Assembly: GCA_963697365.1 (NCBI GenBank)
Contig: CAVONT010000003.1
Span: 124,001 to 188,000 of the forward strand
Direction: 5' to 3'
Source: CAIXZV01 sp963697365
GTDB lineage: Bacteria > Chloroflexota > Limnocylindria > Limnocylindrales > CSP1-4
Length of the DNA: 64,000 nt
The notes beneath the pieces are model-generated. The model was not told the DNA's origin. It saw nothing but the letters and a program-made list of their open reading frames with translations, and did not search any database. Position numbers and translations under genes: made by a program. How positions within the stretch are numbered: position 1 is the stretch's first letter; every line of letters starts with the position of its first letter. This document shows positions 62,030-64,000 of this stretch, piece by piece.

Positions 62030-64000
62030 CTAGCGGTTGCCGGGCGGAGCGCTGATGTCGGCGTTGACGGACGGGTCGCCGACCGGTGCGATCAAGGCCA
62101 TCGTGGTCGGGACGCCCGTGCCGGTCTGCCCGATCGTGCTGCCGGCGGCAACCTTGTAGGCAGTCGTCTTGCCGCCGGAGGTGCTGTAGACGGTGAGCCC
62201 GAACTTGTCGTTGGCGCCACCGGTGGCGGCATCATAGGCGTCGTAGCGGAACGTCAGGTTGGTGCTCGGGGCGAGGGTGTAGGGCGCCGCTGTGATCGCG
62301 TCGAGGTACTGGATCGTGACCTTGCCGATGGCCGTGCCGGTGATCGGCAAGGTCGACGACTGCGTGGTCGATGCGGACGTCAGCGACGTTGACCGGACCA
62401 CCACGTCCACGTCCCGGCACGTGCTGCTGAGCGGGCCGCACGTGATGAGGTTGCTCGCTGTGCTCGTTGAGGTGTTGATCCGGATCCGGTAGCTGTAGGC
62501 GAAGTTGCCGACTGCCGAGCCTTTCGCCTTCTTGATGTTGAAGCCGAAGTAGCCGCGGGCGTCGTTGGCGGTGCTGTCCCGCTGGGGGTTCAGGTTGCCG
62601 CCACCGACCACGTACGTCGAGCTGCCTGGGTGGATGGCGAATGCGGCCACCGTGCGCTGGGCGGTGTAGTTGCCGCTGGCCGACAGGTCGACGGTGACGA
62701 TGTAGGCGTCATCGGCGAGGGATGGCCCCGCAATGGTGGCGACACCGGCCGTGGAGACCGGAGCCGTGAACGGACCCCACAACGGCGTGGCAGAGCATGT
62801 CGATCCGCACCCGGCCAAGAACACCCTGAAGGTCGCGGTCACCGGGGTCGTCGCGAAGTCTGGGGTGGGTCCAGCCGCCCCGCTGGCGAGCATGCTGGAC
62901 ACGCTCACCCGGAAGGTCGGGGAGGTCCCGGACGGGACAAACCAGTCGCCGATATAGGTGCTCCGCAGGTACGCACTGGCGATCGAGAAGGACTGGGTAA
63001 CCGACGGAGCGGCGAGGTAGTTGGCGTTGCCGGCCTGGTCGGCCGTGATGGTGCACGAGCCCGCACCGGTGATCGTGACGGTGCTGCCGGACACGGTGCA
63101 GTTCCCGGTGGCCGAGAAGGTGACCGCGAGCCCGGAGCTGGCCGTGGCGCTGACCGTGAACGGCGCGTCGCCGAAGGCCTTGCCGGCGAGCGGGCCGAAC
63201 GCGATCGTCTGGCTCAGCTGGGCGATCGCGAAGGTCTGGGGAACCGACGGCGCAGCGAGGTAGTTGCCGTTGCCGGCCTGGTCGGCCGTGATGGTGCACG
63301 AGCCCGCGCCGGTGATCGTGACGGTGCTGCCGGAGACGGTGCAGTTCCCGGAGGCCGAGAAGCTGACCGGCAGGCCGGAGCTGGCCGTGGCGCTCACGGT
63401 GAACGGCGCGTCGCCGAAGGTCTTGCTGGCCAGCGGACCGAACGTGATCGTCTGGCTCGCCTTGGTGATGGTGAACGACTGGGACACCGGGGTGGCGGCG
63501 TAGTCCGCGTTGGTGAGCGTCGCCGTGACCGAGTAGGTCCCAGCCGCGGTCGGCGCCGTTGCTGTCGGGCCGTAGGTCGTGCTGCCGGTGCCACCGTAAC
63601 TGAGGCCCACGCCGGGCTCAAGGCCGACCGGGTTCGTGGCCACGATCGGGTTCTTGGGGCTGCCGTCATACGCCTGGGTCAGGTTGGACAGGGTGATCGT
63701 GGCCGTCGCCTTGGCGATCGAGAAGGACTGGGGAACCGACGGAGCGGCGAGGTAGTTGGCGTTGCCGGCCTGGTCGGCCGTGATGGTGCACGAGCCCGCA
63801 CCGGTGATCGTGACGGTGCTGCCGGACACGGTGCAGTTCCCGGTGGCCGAGAAGCTGACCGGCAGGCCGGAGCTGGCCGTGGCGCTCACGGTGAACGGCG
63901 CGTCGCCGAAGGTCTTGCCGGCGAGCGGACCGAACGCGATCGTCTGGCTCGCTGGGCGATCGCGAAGGTCTGGGGAACATCCGGGGCCGCCGCATAGACG
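62030..64000 (-). CDS. repeat-rich secreted protein (MBG/Ig-like repeats), 5' end outside window
   Basis: Over 650 residues of the C-terminal part. Repeats of about 80 residues: SQTIAFGPLAGKTFGDAPF, VSATASSGLPVSFSATGNC, TVSGSTVTITGAGSCTITAD, QAGNANYLAAPSVPQSFSIA; a different MBG-type unit NLTQAYDGSPKNPIVATNPV, GTYSVTATLTNADYAA is inserted. After the repeats a unique domain: YIGDWFVPSGTSPTFRVSVS, ARGYFGFNIKKAKGSAVGNF, CRDVDVVVRSTSLTSAS, ending SVNADISAPPGNR without any anchor motif. A frame break lies near 63950. Predicted cell-surface or secreted structural/adhesive protein. Confidence 0.82.
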   Translation of the reverse strand, partial: RLCGGPGCSPDLRDRPASQTIAFGPLAGKTFGDAPFTVSATASSGLPVSFSATGNCTVSGSTVTITGAGSCTITADQAGNANYLAAPSVPQSFSIAKATATITLSNLTQAYDGSPKNPIVATNPVGLEPGVGLSYGGTGSTTYGPTATAPTAAGTYSVTATLTNADYAATPVSQSFTITKASQTITFGPLASKTFGDAPFTVSATASSGLPVSFSASGNCTVSGSTVTITGAGSCTITADQAGNGNYLAAPSVPQTFAIAQLSQTIAFGPLAGKAFGDAPFTVSATASSGLAVTFSATGNCTVSGSTVTITGAGSCTITADQAGNANYLAAPSVTQSFSIASAYLRSTYIGDWFVPSGTSPTFRVSVSSMLASGAAGPTPDFATTPVTATFRVFLAGCGSTCSATPLWGPFTAPVSTAGVATIAGPSLADDAYIVTVDLSASGNYTAQRTVAAFAIHPGSSTYVVGGGNLNPQRDSTANDARGYFGFNIKKAKGSAVGNFAYSYRIRINTSTSTASNLITCGPLSSTCRDVDVVVRSTSLTSASTTQSSTLPITGTAIGKVTIQYLDAITAAPYTLAPSTNLTFRYDAYDAATGGANDKFGLTVYSTSGGKTTAYKVAAGSTIGQTGTGVPTTMALIAPVGDPSVNADISAPPGNR
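62986..63960. repeat. near-identical DNA repeats inside the secreted protein gene
   Basis: Three copies of about 240 bp (starting near 62986, 63231 and 63720, a fourth beginning at about 63963), almost identical in long stretches such as the CTGGTCGGCCGTGATGGTGC core. Recent duplication or recombination within the coding sequence. Confidence 0.8.

Noticed and set aside
62986..63960. CRISPR or tandem noncoding array
   Set aside because: Repeats are in frame and encode protein domains.

Overview
This is a very GC-rich bacterial window, dense with genes for branched-chain amino acid, lysine and fatty-acid synthesis. It also carries an F420-type luciferase-like oxidoreductase, many GTG starts and several promoters placed directly against start codons. 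The flavour is that of an uncultured soil or freshwater Chloroflexota (Limnocylindria/Ellin6529-like); an actinobacterium cannot be excluded without a tree. No tRNA, rRNA, CRISPR array or insertion sequence was recognised.

Layout. 1-7.7 kb: leftward operon ilvB-ilvH-ilvC-leuA-leuB-cimA, mostly coupled by 4-base overlaps, preceded by a promoter, a Leu-rich leader ORF and a perfect hairpin with a short T tract (an attenuator). 8.1-11 kb: XRE regulator, leuC, leuD. 11.1-16.8 kb: MarP-like protease, DUF885 peptidase, cyclic-nucleotide-binding protein, ilvD. Together with leuABCD this gives a nearly complete Ile/Val/Leu pathway. 16.8-27 kb: LLM oxidoreductase, double GNAT, AbrB-PIN module, dihydroorotate-dehydrogenase-like protein, asparaginase, a sulfatase / HAD / sulfatase-maturase operon, and an M20 peptidase. 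27.1-27.45 kb is a duplicated noncoding element. 27.5-32 kb: MarR regulator divergent from fabD-fabF-fabF. 32-42.3 kb: envelope and secreted proteins, including a roughly 1830-residue DUF11-repeat protein. 42.4-45.1 kb: copper P-type ATPase with an unusual cupredoxin-like tail. 45.1-53 kb: accessory zone with four toxin-antitoxin modules, a PDZ histidine kinase plus response regulator, three copies of a 36-bp palindromic element, and small secreted proteins. 53-57.3 kb: leftward dapB-dapA-dapD-lysA operon with a Lys-rich leader ORF and hairpin. 57.3-64 kb: ogt, a small DVEGH-motif peptide, GAF protein and subtilase, an MFS transporter fused to a cyclic-nucleotide-binding domain, and the 3' part of a repeat-rich secreted protein.

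Two amino-acid operons therefore show the same logic: promoter, leader ORF rich in the end-product amino acid, hairpin plus TTTGT, then structural genes. The Lys version is the most unusual system here. The two-component system with its 36-bp elements is the second candidate.

Quality warning: about twenty genes, including essential ones, are broken by single-base shifts. Ten genes with one break all have lengths of 3n+1, which points to insertion-type assembly errors rather than true pseudogenes. Coordinates of broken genes span the whole reconstructed gene.
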